DNA of 64,000 nt from Meconema thalassinum (GCA_946902985.2 OX336395.1:289907065-289971064); one strand, 5' to 3'. Shown: positions 12,412 to 23,540, counted from the stretch's first letter. Notes: generated by a model not told the origin, from the sequence alone. Made by a program: numbers and translations.

Positions 12412-13747
12412 CGTAACGTGTTTTCGAGGGTATTTTACGCCACTGACATAAGTCAGTAGGAAGCCATTCAATGTTTATTTACGCGGCAACTTGTTAAGCC
12501 AAGACATGTTTCATGTAGCTTACTATTATTATTAAGGTATTTTTGGAGCGTGTTTATAAGATTATAAATATACAGATAGGTTTTCGATGTTATAGAAAAC
12601 ATTATCAAGCGAATTATTACGAACAACATTATCGCGGAAAATTATATGATTACGGAATTTAACGGATTTTAGTCAGTTAGGGTGTATTGTGAGAGAGATG
12701 AGTCATTGGGAATTCAGCTACAGGTATATTCTTGTCGAGAAGCGTGACGAAAGCCGTGGGGCACTTCCAGCTGGCTGTATCAAGAAAAGGCGAAATGGCC
12801 TGGACCGGAAATCGACATCGTCGCGCCAAGTATATTGACCCTTATGTCGGGTGTATCGCGTGGTGACTCAGCCAATCATAGGAGACCGGGTGACTTGGAG
12901 ACAGCTCCGGAGAGGGGATGCGACGAGTGCATATATTGTTTGCGCGCCGAGAAGGAAGGACTATTATCATTGTAAAACTTGACCGATGTGGTTGCTCGTT
13001 TGGTTGATTCCGTTGTGATCGGACCATAACTTTATCATTTCTACAACAATCTCCACAACTGACGAAGAAGATGGCAACGTCCAGAAGGCTGTTGGACACT
13101 CTCTTAAAGAACATCAAGGACGAGGGAAATGCTACGGCAATTTCCAATGGTAAGCGCGAATGACTCAGAACTACATAATCTCTCGCTTCATTGTTTCATA
13201 TTCAGAATTCCAGTAACTTCTTAGCATGGGAATAATAGTAAAATCAGTAATTCATCCGACTCTGTTTTCACGTAATTCTCTAGTGATAAATTCAAACCGT
13301 TACGCTCCAATTTTTTTAAATTGCCACTACTTGTTTTTATATAATAAATTCAATCTTTGCTTTCAGTAGGTAGCATTAGATATAGACCAAATTCCTTCTC
13401 CTGATACAATTGTTAGTTGGGTTAATGGTCAAATCATATCACGATCTGAGTGTGAAGATTCTTAAAGGTGTTCTGCCAGAGCTAGGTGTTGTTAAATATA
13501 AATTTATATTTGAACATAGTGTTGAGGTCTTGGCGCCCATTAATACAACGTATCTTAGACAGAGTAAACATTACATTTATCACCTCCAACGTGGGACTTG
13601 TGGTTTTTCCACACTCTCCCCAGGTAAACAGTTACACTTGTCACCCAACAGTGGGGACACTAGTAAAAACGTTACACTTGTACGCTCAACGTGGAGTAAC
13701 GAAAGCGATACACTTGACGCACAACGTGGAGTAACGAAACCATTACA
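12412..13747 (+). repeat. 5' LTR of second Gypsy element
   Basis: The LTR is 1,336 bp and is nearly the same as 18414-19781; the two differ by scattered substitutions and small indels. It contains a conserved short ORF with a splice donor and, at its 3' end, about four units of a primer-site-like tandem repeat. The 101-codon minus-strand ORF inside (12842-13147) also recurs in the 3' LTR, but the LTR repeat alone explains that. Confidence 0.9.
13071..13404 (+). CDS. two-exon micro-ORF inside the LTR (5' copy)
   Basis: The ATG at 13071 opens a short basic reading frame (MATSRRLL...) that meets a GTAAGC donor at 13150. A matching acceptor, TTTGCTTTCAG, ends at 13366. Splicing would join it in frame to a short tail ending ...YRPNSFS with TGA at 13402-13404, giving about 38 codons. 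Unspliced it ends at 13163. The same start, donor, acceptor and tail recur in the 3' LTR and, with an in-frame 3-nt length change, in the older solo LTR at 21.3-21.7 kb. This could be a leader peptide or merely the first exon of a spliced subgenomic RNA. The protein is not recognised. Confidence 0.4.
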
Positions 13748-13938
13748 CTTGGCGCCCAACGTGGGGAAAAGAAACCGTTACATTTGCCACCCAACTGTGG
13801 AGCTTCTTATATATGTATTTTAAAGTGCAAGGCAGAGTACCGAAATAGTTACATTTGTACGCTCAACGTAGAGTAACAAAAACGTTACACTTCTCGCTAC
13901 CAATGTGAGGCCGAAAACCTAATAACATTTGTGGAAGG
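13568..13938 (+). repeat. tandem array of primer-binding-site-like units across the LTR end
   Basis: About nine units have the plan GTTACA(C/T)TTG, 4-5 variable bases, then CAACGTGGGG or a variant. They begin at about 13568, 13629, 13670, 13706, 13741, 13776, 13847, 13883 and 13921. The unit at 13741 contains the real LTR end (CATTACA, 13747) and the canonical site TGGCGCCCAACGTGGGG (13750-13766), the classic lysine-tRNA primer site. An isolated remnant, TGGCGCCCA, lies upstream at 13531-13539. The 3' LTR carries the first four units and ends in the fifth. Confidence 0.75.
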
Positions 13939-14000
13939 AGAAGGATATATATTTCTGTGCCTGTATTTTGGGGGTTTTTCATTTATCGGTGTGTATCAGC

Positions 14001-15491
14001 ATGGGTAGTGTTGAGGCAGAGATGAAGTTGCGTAGTGGTCACCAGTTTGATAGTGAAGATACGAGCAGTATGGCTAGTCTTGAAAATGAAAGCAGTTCAG
14101 GGATGTCGGAGGTAAATCCCGATACTGAGGAGGGTAATCAAAACAGTCAAGCAGGGTTAGAGAGTTTGCTTCTTCAGTTTATGCAACAAAATAAAATAAG
14201 TACAGACGCTTTAAATGCTAAACTCGAACAAAATAATGCTAAACTTGAACAAAACAGTAGGGAAAATAAAGAGAGTACTGAAACTTTAAATGCTAAACTC
14301 AAACAAAATAATGCTAAACTTGAACAGAATAATGCTAGATTGGATCAAAACAGTAGGGAAATTAGTGATAAATTTGAGCTGATTAGAGGTGAGATCAGAG
14401 GGGTGATGGAAGAGAAGGCTAAAGAGATTATTGCAGATGTAGACAGAAAATTAGGAAAAGTACAGGAGGAGTTAGAAATTAAAATCAGTACACAGGCTGA
14501 AAATTTAAAAGAACGAGTGCAACTTGAAACACAGCGGGTCAAAAAGCAATTGGGGGGAGCAATTGACAAAATTCAGGTAGCAACTAAAGAGGTTAAAAGA
14601 ACAGCTGGGGGGAAAAATTGATAAAGTTCATGCAGAAATAATCACTGAAGTTAATGATTTAAGGGAGAGGAATAAGGAAAGCATTAATGAGATTAATGAG
14701 AAACAAGCTAAGTTAAGTGGTAAAGTTGAAGCATCGGAAGGGAGCATTAGGTTAACTGTAACTAATATTGAAAGAAAAGCTGAGGAGAAAATTGCTAAAT
14801 TAGAACAGAAGTTGAAAGCTAGAATTAGGCAGGAAAATAGTCAGAGTAGGCCAGTTTATGTGAATAGCACACACAGGGAAATAGAACTAGGCAAATTCAG
14901 TAATCGCCAGGGTTGTCCAATGGAGTTCATGAATGCAATAGAAAATAAATTCAGGGAGAGGTTGGAAGATGGTAGTATTGAGTGGTGCCAGGTAGTTGAG
15001 ATTTTAGAGCAAGCGTTTGTAGGGGAGACAAGAAACTGGTTTGCTGTCTACAGAGACAATTTCGAGAACATTTCAGACTTTAAAGTTAAATTTTGTGAGA
15101 AATTTTGGAATGAGGTAATTCAGTCTCAGCATCGTGAGGGAATTGTGTGTGGGAAATATAACCCGAGAGGAAACTACACTGACCGAGTACTTTTAGGACA
15201 GGTATTGACGTGTAAATATCTGGATGGTTTGAAGGAGGAAAGTGATGTAGTCAGGCTATTACTAAGACATTTTCCATATAGAATCAAAGAAGCTGCCTGT
15301 ATCCAAAATGTTGAATCTATTTCACAAGTGGAAAATTTATTAAGTACATTCGATGCTCTGGGAAGAGGTGAATACGAGCAGAATTTCGGTAGGAACCAGG
15401 GTAACCATAATAACAGGCCTAATGAGAATAGGAATCAGGAAGTTCAAGGGAACAGTGGCGAAGGGGCCAACGACCAAAATACGGGGAACCA

Positions 15492-15543
<52 letters not shown>

Positions 15544-15838
15544 CAGCAAAATCAGTACAGAGGAAATGGGTATGGTACGCAGTACCAAGGTAGAAATAAT
15601 GATTTCAGGGGAAATCAAGGCTGAAATAATGATTTTAGGGTAACCAAGGGAGGAATAATAACAATAATAATTATAACCAGAACAGGGGTCAAGGAGGGAA
15701 TCAGCCCAATGGTAATAACGGACAGAGAAATACCGCTAACTCAACCCAGAACAACCAGACCAGTGCAATAGTGAGTAGTACTACACCAAGCGGTAGCGGT
15801 ACTTTAAACACGAACCAGGCTGCGATGTAAGGTCAGAA
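14001..15838 (+). pseudogene. gag of second Gypsy element, frame-broken
   Basis: The probable start is the ATG at 14001 (MGSVEAEMKLRSG). A coiled-coil domain with repeated NAKLEQN units (about 14205-14360) is followed by helical sequence. The frame shifts near 14610 at a G/A run, and a second segment (to 15624) holds the capsid-like part. A TGA at 15622-15624 interrupts it, then comes an asparagine/glycine/glutamine-rich tail ending near 15828. No CCHC knuckle is present. An (AAT)n microsatellite at 15494-15542 encodes polyasparagine. In the active family this would be the structural protein. Confidence 0.75.
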
Positions 15839-15946
15839 TCTCAGTCTGTAACATGCCCTGTCCATACACTTATACAGGAACCCTATGACCTAAATGTAAG
15901 AAGTGAATTATTACGTGAACTAAATGATGAAGGTATTATTCATTAG

Positions 15947-16285
15947 GTGGCTAGTAAGAGCCCCATAGTTAAATTTAACGTGTCCGAGGCGTACACAGAT
16001 GTTTTAATTGATAGTGGTTGTATGAAGAGTTGCATAAGTAGTGCATTTTATGATAAAATGAAAGGAACTGGAGTAAATTTTGAGGAGATGCCAATTAAAT
16101 GCACTTTTGTTATCACAGCGGTTGGGAAGAGGTCTAAAGTAATTTCTAGGCAAGTTTTAGTAGACATTAAAATTAATAATCATGTAGAAAAGCAGATTTG
16201 TCTTGTAATTCCAAATTTAGTGTTCAATGTTATTTTGGGTTCAGAGTGGCTAAGTAGAGTGTTGGTAACTTATGTTATGATGTAG
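15947..16285 (+). pseudogene. retroviral-type aspartic protease of second Gypsy element
   Basis: The catalytic motif is VLIDSGCMKSCIS, and the flap and second half end in ILGSEWL, the usual hydrophobic-GS/AD-WL signature. The frame breaks by one base near 16265; the sense continues in the next frame into the RT segment. In the family this enzyme cleaves the polyprotein. Upstream, 15839-15946 carries several stops. Confidence 0.75.
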
Positions 16286-16290
16286 GGAGT

Positions 16291-17274
16291 TTGAAATTTA
16301 AATGGGGTGATTTTGAAGTAGAGGTAGCGTTCAATGACCATATTCAGAGAAGTAGTGTTGTAGGTGTGATTTGTACTTTAAATGAGATATTGCCAGCCGT
16401 AGAGCGGGATTCTCCATGTTTTGTGGGCAGTATGATTACGAACGGTAGTCTAGAGGACTCGTTACGTGATGCTGCATTTCAGGGAAATATAGAGGAAGAA
16501 CGGTGTTTTCGGCTCTATGATGTGTTATTGTGTAATAGGAGAGTTTTTGAGGATCGCATTGGTATGGCCAATTGCTATACACATTCATTGAACGTTATTG
16601 ATAGGTCAGTATTCCCAGGACATAGATATCCCGTACCTTTCGCTTATCAGGGTGCAGTTGAGGCACAAATTAACCAGATGCTTGATGATGGGATTATTGA
16701 GCACTCTAACAGTCCATATGTTAATCCTCTGATCACCGTGCCCAAGGCCGATGGCACAGTTCGTATTTGTTTAGACGCTCGTTTGGTTAACAGTAGAATT
16801 AGTTCAGATCAGCTTAAATCCATGTCAATAGAGGAATTAATGCAAACATTTGAGGGGAAGAAGTATTTCACTTGTGTAGTTTTGAGTTCCAGTTTTTGGC
16901 AAGTGCGACTTATGTACGAAAATAGACCATTTACTGCTTTTAGTCATAAATATAACCTTTATCAATTTTTTAGAACACCTTATGGGTTAAAGAGTAGTTC
17001 AGCAGCTTTAATTAGGGCTTTAAACATCGCATTAGGGGATGGCACAGGAGAGTTTGTAACCATTTACATTGATGATATTGTAATTAGTTCACGCAGTTTT
17101 GAGGAGCATCTACGTCATTTAGATATAGTTTTTCAGAAGTTAGATCAGGCAGGGTTCACTTTGAAGCTGTCTAAGTCGTTATTCTGTCAGTCAGAAGTGA
17201 CATTTTTAGGTCATAGAGTGTCAAGTAGAGGTGTGACACCAGAGGAAAGTAGGGTTAGCATGTGTGGACAGTAG
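16291..17274 (+). pseudogene. reverse transcriptase of second Gypsy element, 3' truncated
   Basis: Motifs in order are ITVPKADGTVRICLDARLVN, a palm motif with an altered first aspartate region (TCVVLSSSFWQV where D-L-x-x-x-Y/F-x-Q is usual), FRTPYGLKSS, and the catalytic YIDD in TIYIDDIVIS. The RT thumb motif FLGHRVSSRGV follows. The first catalytic aspartate of the palm appears replaced (VVLSS), which should abolish polymerase activity. The frame ends at 17274, and RNase H and integrase are not found downstream. It converts RNA into DNA in active relatives. Confidence 0.8.
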
Positions 17275-18413
17275 CAACAGGGCATCGTTACAGACACTGA
17301 GAAATATGCTAATGGAGCATCGTGATGACATTAAGTATGTGTCATAAAGTGAATGTGTTTAGCTGGCGAGCCAGCCTATCAAATGAGTAAGTATAGTATT
17401 TGGTGCGTGGGAGATCTGGTCTTCCAGGCAGGCGTATCAGAAGTCACAAATGGGGGTAGTATATAAGTAATTGAGAGTTTTTAAGGTTCAGGGAAATATG
17501 ACGGGATTGTCGGATGCTCTTGAGCACTAAATTGTCTCGATACACCAAGGCCAGAATTTGGTAGCGCTGGTGAATTCCCTTTTGTCTCCTTGAGATGGGG
17601 GAGCGCTTGTACAGGGTATTTTTGCTTAAGGCGTCCACGAGACAAAAGATGGGCCACCAGAAGGCGAGACAGTCCTTCATGAAACTCATGCATAACAGCA
17701 CACGTGATTTCTGTTTACGGCCTCGCCATGTAAGAGTTGTAGGTGTGTAATGTAAGGTAATTAGTACAAAGGTATTATTTGAGTGAGGAGAACTGGTCTG
17801 GTTTGTGAACTAGTATTAAGTAGAATATGGTCTACGGGAACTTAGTAAGACAGGGCGACTACGGCACAGAAATATTTGGTGTTATATGTAATGCGCACTT
17901 TCTGTTTTTATCTTTTCAGAAATCAATATTAATTTTATCTAATACACAGATTAAGTATTATGGTCACGATGCGCAACCACAATAGTGTGACGTGTGCTCG
18001 GGTGATCAGTGAGATTAAGTTTCACCAGAAGAAAGCGACCTCCAGTGATATTAGGAAGTTCTGTGGTGATATATATATATCAGAACACCTTTGGTTCGTG
18101 TGATGTGACATCATATATACACAGTGCTCACACATTATTTATGTATATCTTTCCCAACATAGAGATATTTTAGAGGCGGACATATCCGTGGAACATTAAT
18201 CAAAATGAAAAACATTGGACTGATTGCATAAGGCAATCCAATATAACAACAGACTTTGACGCAAAGTGCGTAAAGAAAATTATGAGTGTATGTAATTTAG
18301 GGTGATTTAATTTGTGTAATATGTATTTTGGATGGGGATTTTATTAACGTGTCTGGGATAATCGCATCATGTACCGTCGTCACGGTAAATCATCCGATGA
18401 TCCGAGGCGAATA
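17275..18413 (+). other. non-coding 3' internal region of second Gypsy element
   Basis: No integrase, RNase H or envelope motif is visible on either strand. It is AT-rich with a short (TA)n run near 18070. A deletion has probably removed the rest of pol. Just before the 3' LTR (18400-18413) the sequence is only weakly purine-rich, so no clear polypurine tract is left. Confidence 0.55.
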
Positions 18414-19781
18414 TGTAACGTGTTTTCGAGGGTATTTTACGCCACTGACATAAGTCAGTGGGAAGCCATTCAATGTTTATTTACGCGGCAACTTGTTAAG
18501 CCAAGACATGTTTCATGTAGCTTACTATTATTATTAAGGTATTTTTGGAGCGTGTTTTTATAAGATTATAAGTATACAGATAGGTTTTCGATGTTATAGA
18601 AAACACTATCAAGCGAATTATTACGAACAACATTATCGCGGAAAATTATATGATTACGGAATTTAGCGGATTTTAGTCAGTTAGGGTGTATTGTGAGAGA
18701 GATGAGTCATTGGGAATTCCGCTACAGGTATATTCTTGTCGAGAAGCGTGACGAAAGCCGTGGGGCACTTCCAGCTGGCTGTATCAAGAAAAGGCGAAAT
18801 GGCCTGGACCGGAAATCGACATCGTCGCGCCAAGTATATTGACCCTTATGTCGGGTGTATCGCGTGGTGTCTCAGCCAATCATAGGAGACCGGGCGACTT
18901 GGAGACGGCTCCAGAGAGGGGATGCGACGAGTGCATATATTGTTTGCGCGCCGAGAAGAAAGGACTATTATCATTGTAAAACTTGACCAATGTGGTTGCT
19001 CGTTTGGTTGATTCCGGTGTGATCGGACCATAACTTTATCATTTCTACAACAATCTCCACAACTGACGAAGAAGATGGCAACGTCCAGAAGGCTGTTGGA
19101 AGCTCTCTTAAAGAACATCAAGTACGAGGGAAATGCTACGGCAATTTCCAATGGTAAGCGCGAATGACTCAGAACTACATAATCTCTCGCTTCATTGTTT
19201 CATATTCAGAATTCCAGTAACTTCTTAGCATTGGAATAATAGTAAAATCAGTAATTCATCCGACTCCGTTTTCACGTAATTCTCCAGTGGTAAATTCAAA
19301 TCGTTACGCTCCAATTTAAATTTATTATTATTATTTTTTTTTTAATTGCCACTACTTGTTTTTTATCAAACAAACTCATTTTTTATACTATGCAATCTTT
19401 GCTTTCAGTAGGTAGCATTAGATATAGACCAAATTCCTTCTCCTGATACAATTGTTAGTTGGGTTAATGATAAAATCATACCACGATCTGAGTGTGAAGA
19501 TTCTTTAAGGTGTTCTGCCAGAGCTAGGTGTTGTTAAATATAAATTTATATTTCAACATAGTGTTGAGGTCTTGGCGCCCATTAATACAACGTATCTTAG
19601 ACAGAGTAAACATTACATTTATCACCTCCAACGTGGGACTTGTTGTGGTTTTTCCACACTCTCCCCAGGAATTGTCACCCAACAGTGGGGACACTAGTAA
19701 AATCGTTACACTTGTACGCTCAACGTGGAGTAACGAAAGCGATACACTTGACGCACAACATGGAGTAACGAAACCATTACA
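18414..19781 (+). repeat. 3' LTR of second Gypsy element
   Basis: It starts TGTAACG and ends CATTACA, and is followed at once by GGAT and the resumed outer RT. It is 1,368 bp, 32 bp longer than the 5' copy, partly through an AT-rich insertion near 19318-19345. It lacks the GTAAACAGTTACA link found after CCCCAGG in the 5' copy. These indels and point differences date the insertion as not recent. Confidence 0.88.
19075..19446 (+). CDS. two-exon micro-ORF inside the LTR (3' copy)
   Basis: This is the second LTR copy of the micro-ORF at 13071. The ATG is at 19075, the donor GTAAGC at 19154, the acceptor ends at 19408 and the stop is at 19444-19446. It differs from the 5' copy by a few codons (LLEALL against LLDTLL; KYEG against KDEG) without breaking the frame, although the intron has gained bases. 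Its status is the same: possible leader peptide or spliced first exon. Confidence 0.35.
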
Positions 19782-21059
19782 GGATGGCAAGAAAATATTT
19801 TCAAAGATTGATCTAATTCGTGCGTATCACCACAAACCAGTTCACCCAGATGATGTTCCGAAGACTGTGGTGATTATCCCTTTTGGATTGTTTGAATTTT
19901 TGTATCTTCCATTCAGCTTGAGAAATGCAGCACAGTCCTTCCAACGATACATAGATTCCATGTTACGTGATTTTGATTTTGTCTACTGCTACATTGACGA
20001 TATACTAATTGTTTCCAAGAGTGAAGAAGAACACACATACTATCTCCATCTACTCTTGAAACGACTCAGCCAATTTAATATTAATATCAACATAAGCAAA
20101 TGCCATTTTGGTTTGACCGAAATACCATGAAAAGGTTATACGTCCACTGCCAGATCGGGTTCAAACAATCATCAACTACCCAGTTCCAGAAACAGTTCAG
20201 GATTTACGACGTTTCCTTGACCTAATCTTTTTTTACAGACGAGCACTTCCTCATGCAGCAACCATGCATGCTAGTCTTTTGACCTCACTCGTGGTGCATC
20301 AAAGAATGACAAAAAAGGAAAATCACATGGACAGATAAACTTCTCACCACATTCAGTGAACTGAAGACCAGTCTAGTAAATGTGACACTCCTAGCTCACC
20401 CTTCTCAAGATTTGCCACTGGTGTTGATGTTCGATGCCTCTGATTTCGCTATGGGTGCCTCAATTCAGCAACTTAAAGAAGATAAGCTAGAACCTTTATG
20501 ATTTTTCTCCAATAAGCTCAATGACGCTCAACAGAACTATTCCACATATGACAGAGAACTTCTTGCTATGCAGTCTGCCGTCAAGCATTTTCAACACATG
20601 CTAGAAGGACGGGAATTCCCAATATACAATAACCATAAGCCTTCGACCTTTATGTTCAAACAACGACCTGAAAAAGTTTCACCAAGACAATTACGTCACA
20701 TGACCTTTATTGCGCAGTTCACCACTGATATTCGATATGTAGAAAGAAAGAACAACGCAGCAGCTGACGCTTGCTCCCGGATCTGCTTCATTAGCATTCC
20801 CTCAAGTTTTACTACCGACGAGATCGCCGATGCTTTGACAATGGACGAAGAATTGAATCAGTTTCGACAATCCAACACCTGCTCATTGAAATTCCAAACC
20901 ATCACTCTACCCAATATCCTCCAACTTATCTGCGGCGATGTAAATGGTAAACCTCGACCATACATCCCAGCTAGATTTCGTCGGCAAATTTTTGAATCTC
21001 TCCACAACCTGTTCCATCCAGGAGAAAACGGATCAACTGCTGTAACGGTTTCTTTAGCC
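19782..21059 (+). pseudogene. Mag-like reverse transcriptase (continued) and RNase H
   Basis: It resumes the outer RT directly after the target duplication. Palm motif IFSKIDLIRAYHH, then FGLFEFLYLPFSLRNA and the catalytic YIDD in CYIDDILIVS follow. The frame breaks at 20130. RNase H motifs are MFDASDFAMGASIQQ (about 20430), FFSNKLNDAQQNYSTYDRELLA (joined across a stop near 20500) and the C-terminal FIAQFTTDIRYVERKNNAAADACSR. The start of the integrase zinc region (FHPGENGS) is reached before the next insertion at about 21060. Stops and shifts make it inactive. Confidence 0.82.
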
Positions 21060-21384
21060 CTCACTTTTGCGTGACAAGTGTAATGTTTCTACTGGCCCTG
21101 CCTTGCACTTTGAAATATTTACTCTGCCTAAGATATGTTGTTTTAATGGGCGCCAAGACCTCAACGCTATGTTGAAATCTAAATTTATATTTAACAGCAC
21201 CTAGCTCTGGTAGAACACCTTCAAGAATCTATTCACTCAGATCGTGGTATGATTTGATCATTAACCCAACTAACAATTGTATCAGGAGAAGGAATTTGGT
21301 CTATATGTAATGCTACCTACTGAAAGCAAAGATTGCATGGTTAAAAGAAATGAATTTATTATATAAAACAAGTATTGCAAAATT

Positions 21385-21422
<38 letters not shown>

Positions 21423-22342
21423 GTTTGAATTTAAATTGGAGCGATGCGATTTGAATATTACCGCTAGAAAATTACGTGAAAACGGAGTCGGATAAATTAC
21501 TGATTTTACTCTTATTCCCAAGCTATGAAGTTACTGAAATACTGAATATTAAACAAAGAGACGAGAGATTGCGTAGTTCTGAGTCATTCGCGCTTACCAC
21601 TGGAAATTGCCGTAGCATTTCCCTCGTACTGGATGTTGTAGAGAGCTTCCCACAGCCTCCTGGTCGTCGTCATCTTCTTCGTTAGTTGATGAGGTACTTG
21701 TAGATATGATAACTTATGGTCCGAATATCGGAACCAACCACACGTACAACCACACTGGTTAAGTTTTACAAAGATAGTCGTCTTGCCTCCACGGCCCGCA
21801 AACCATATATGCACTTGTCGCATCCCCACTCCGGACCCCGTCTTCAAGTCGCCCGGTCTCCACTGATTGGCTGACCCACCACGCGCTACTTCCCCACCTC
21901 CGGGTCATTACACTCGGCGCGGCGATGATGTCGATTACCGGTCCAGGCCATTTCACCTTTCCTTGAAGCAGCAACCCAGCTTGCGTCATGCTACTCGACA
22001 AGATTAAGCCTGTAGCCGAATTCCCCGTGACTCAACTCTCTCAAAATACCCTAACTGACAAAACTCCGTAAAATTCCGTAATCATATAATTTTCTTACGA
22101 TAATGTTGTTCGTAATAATTTGCTTGATAGTGTTTTCTATAACATAGAAAACCTATCTGATTACTTATAATTTTAGAAAAAATGCTCCAAAGAAATACCT
22201 TAATAATAATAATAAGTTAATAATAATAATAAGTTACATGAAAACTTCTCTTGGCTGAACAATTTGCCGCGTAAATAAATATAGAATGGCTTCCTACTGA
22301 CTTATGCCAGTGGCGTAAAATCCCCTCGAAAAACACGTTACA
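21060..22342 (-). mobile_element. reverse solo LTR of the second Gypsy family
   Basis: Read on the minus strand it starts TGTAACG (22342) and runs to CATTACA (21079) plus one primer-site-like unit (to about 21060). It aligns along its length with the 12.4 and 18.4 kb LTRs but is clearly more diverged. It splits the outer integrase; AGCC (21056-21059) and TGCC (22344-22347) may be an imperfect target duplication. It contains an (AAT)n run at about 21389-21420 and the third copy of the LTR micro-ORF. Confidence 0.8.
21282..21673 (-). CDS. two-exon micro-ORF inside the solo LTR (diverged copy)
   Basis: The start codon is at 21673 (minus strand). The frame MTTTRRLWEALYNIQYEG resembles the other two copies but is one codon shorter, an in-frame change. 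The donor GTAAGC follows at 21597, the acceptor TTTGCTTTCAG ends at 21320 and the spliced tail ends at 21282-21284. Keeping frame, donor and acceptor in a diverged copy suggests selection in the active ancestor rather than chance. Confidence 0.35.
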
Positions 22343-23371
22343 CTGCCATCATCCAGTCAAGATACGTTTAGCCATCCATGAAAACGGACATCAAACTATG
22401 GACAACATCGTGCATTCCCTGTCAAAGAGCAAAACTCTGGCGACATACAAACATTGACATTGTTGAACCACTTCCACCATCTCAAGGATTCGGATACCTC
22501 GTCACGATTATTGATCGTTTATCCTGATGGCCAGAAGCTGTACCAGTACACGACACCACCACCGAAACAATCGCAGCCACCATTTTGACCACATGGATTG
22601 CTCGGTTTGGAATCACTAAGACTATCACAACCGACCGAGGACGACAGTTCGATTGCACACTTTTCACCTGTCTCACACAATCTCTCGGCATTCAACACAA
22701 CAAAACCACAGATTATCATCCTGCAGCAAGTGGAATGACTGAACGGTGGCATCGGCAACTCAAATCGTCGCTAAAAGCACAACTTACAGATGACTGGGTT
22801 CCTAAACTTCCCATGGTTTTACTTGGACAGAGATCTTACATAATTCCCAATTACCACCCACTTCTGCAGAAATCACCTACGGTGTGCCTGTCAAGCTTGC
22901 TGCGGATTTCTTGCATCACCAAGAAAATTTGCAAGATATACCGACCTTCCTTTACAAATTAAAGGAGCAAATGCGCGCTCTTCAACCTGTTCAAGCAGAA
23001 CATCACTCCGCCAAGAAAGTTTGCATTCACCCGGAACTAATGAAGTGTAATAATGTTTTCATTCGATATGATGTAACCAGACGACCACTGCAACCTGTTT
23101 ATGATGGTCCCTACCAAGTTCTCACACGAACGGCAAAACACTTCGACATCGACACTCCAAGAGGTAAATAGACGATTTCTGTGTACAGATTAAAACCAGC
23201 ATTCATCTTGCACGACCTCCAAAACCCTGCATATGGAACAGACAATCCACCGCCATCCACAATTCCCAATACTGCTGATCAATACAACAACCATCAGACC
23301 AGGACTACCAAATCTGGTCGACAAGTTACCTTCCCTCGTAGAGATCTGGACGTTGTCAATGGGAAGAGAGT
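22343..23371 (+). pseudogene. Mag-like integrase, C-terminal two thirds
   Basis: It takes up the outer frame after the solo LTR. The zinc-region end SCIPCQRAK is followed by core motifs: first aspartate region NIDIVEPLPP, second [11 protein letters not shown], and glutamate in [16 protein letters not shown]. The C-terminal segment (YDGPYQVLTRTAKHFDID and TKSGRQVTFP) matches Gypsy integrase tails. Stops at about 22404, 22525 and 23169 plus frame changes near 22850 inactivate it. The integrase joined retroelement cDNA to the host chromosome in the living ancestor. A purine tract, GGGAAGAGAG (about 23361-23370), precedes the 3' LTR. Confidence 0.8.
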
Positions 23372-23372
23372 G

Positions 23373-23540
23373 TGTGGCGGATGTTAGCGCCACCTAAGTA
23401 TGTGGTGGGTACTAGTGCCACGGACACTACTGCTACCTACGTAGATGGCAGTTAATGGTGCCACCTAGGTACATAGTGTGTATCATGTTATATTGTTTGG
23501 TTGTTTCTCTTTGTTCTTCACTGTTGTTAAATAAAACCAC
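23373..23540 (+). repeat. 3' LTR of outer Mag-like element, incomplete
   Basis: Its first about 135-150 bp match the 5' LTR (TGTGGCGGATGTTAGCGCC onward, to TTGTTAAAT). It then loses similarity, so the 3' end is deleted, rearranged or very diverged. An AATAAA at about 23530 could be a polyadenylation signal. No target duplication with the left flank (CTAG) is visible. Confidence 0.7.

Larger units (their letters stand above)
12412..19781 (+). mobile_element. second Gypsy element (Osvaldo/Ulysses-like), complete ends, decayed
   Basis: It has two LTRs (12412-13747 and 18414-19781) and is flanked by the target duplication GGAT (12408-12411 and 19782-19785). The LTR ends are TGTAACG (first base C in the 5' copy) and CATTACA. 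The RT carries the RICLDAR motif typical of the Osvaldo/Ulysses branch. Gag has lesions, pol stops after the RT, and RNase H and integrase are absent, so it is a dead, internally deleted copy. It sits inside the outer Mag-like RT. Confidence 0.88.
6989..23540 (+). mobile_element. outer Mag-like Gypsy LTR retrotransposon, nested with three insertions
   Basis: The pieces, in order, are: 5' LTR (6989-7243), primer site, gag start (to 7523), gag rest (11041 on), protease and RT start (to 12411), RT/RNase H (19782-21059), integrase (22343 on) and 3' LTR (from 23373). Each gap is filled by another element, and two of the three gaps have clean 4-bp target duplications. The coding sense continues across every gap once the inserts are set aside. 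The gag cysteine motif (CWYHFKFSDDKAKKC, about 11560-11604) and the primer site point to the Mag lineage of Gypsy. Many stop codons and frameshifts show an old, inactive copy. Confidence 0.85.

Noticed and set aside
12842..13147. 101-codon minus-strand ORF, repeated at 18846-19151
   Set aside because: It lies inside the LTR, is repeated only because the LTR is, and is not kept in the diverged LTR at 21-22 kb.
13568..13938. A CRISPR-like repeat-spacer array
   Set aside because: The units are degenerate, irregularly spaced and centred on a retroelement primer site in a eukaryotic genome; no cas genes exist here.
15340..15643. ORFs with polyisoleucine on both strands
   Set aside because: Translations of the (AAT)n microsatellite in the shadow of gag.
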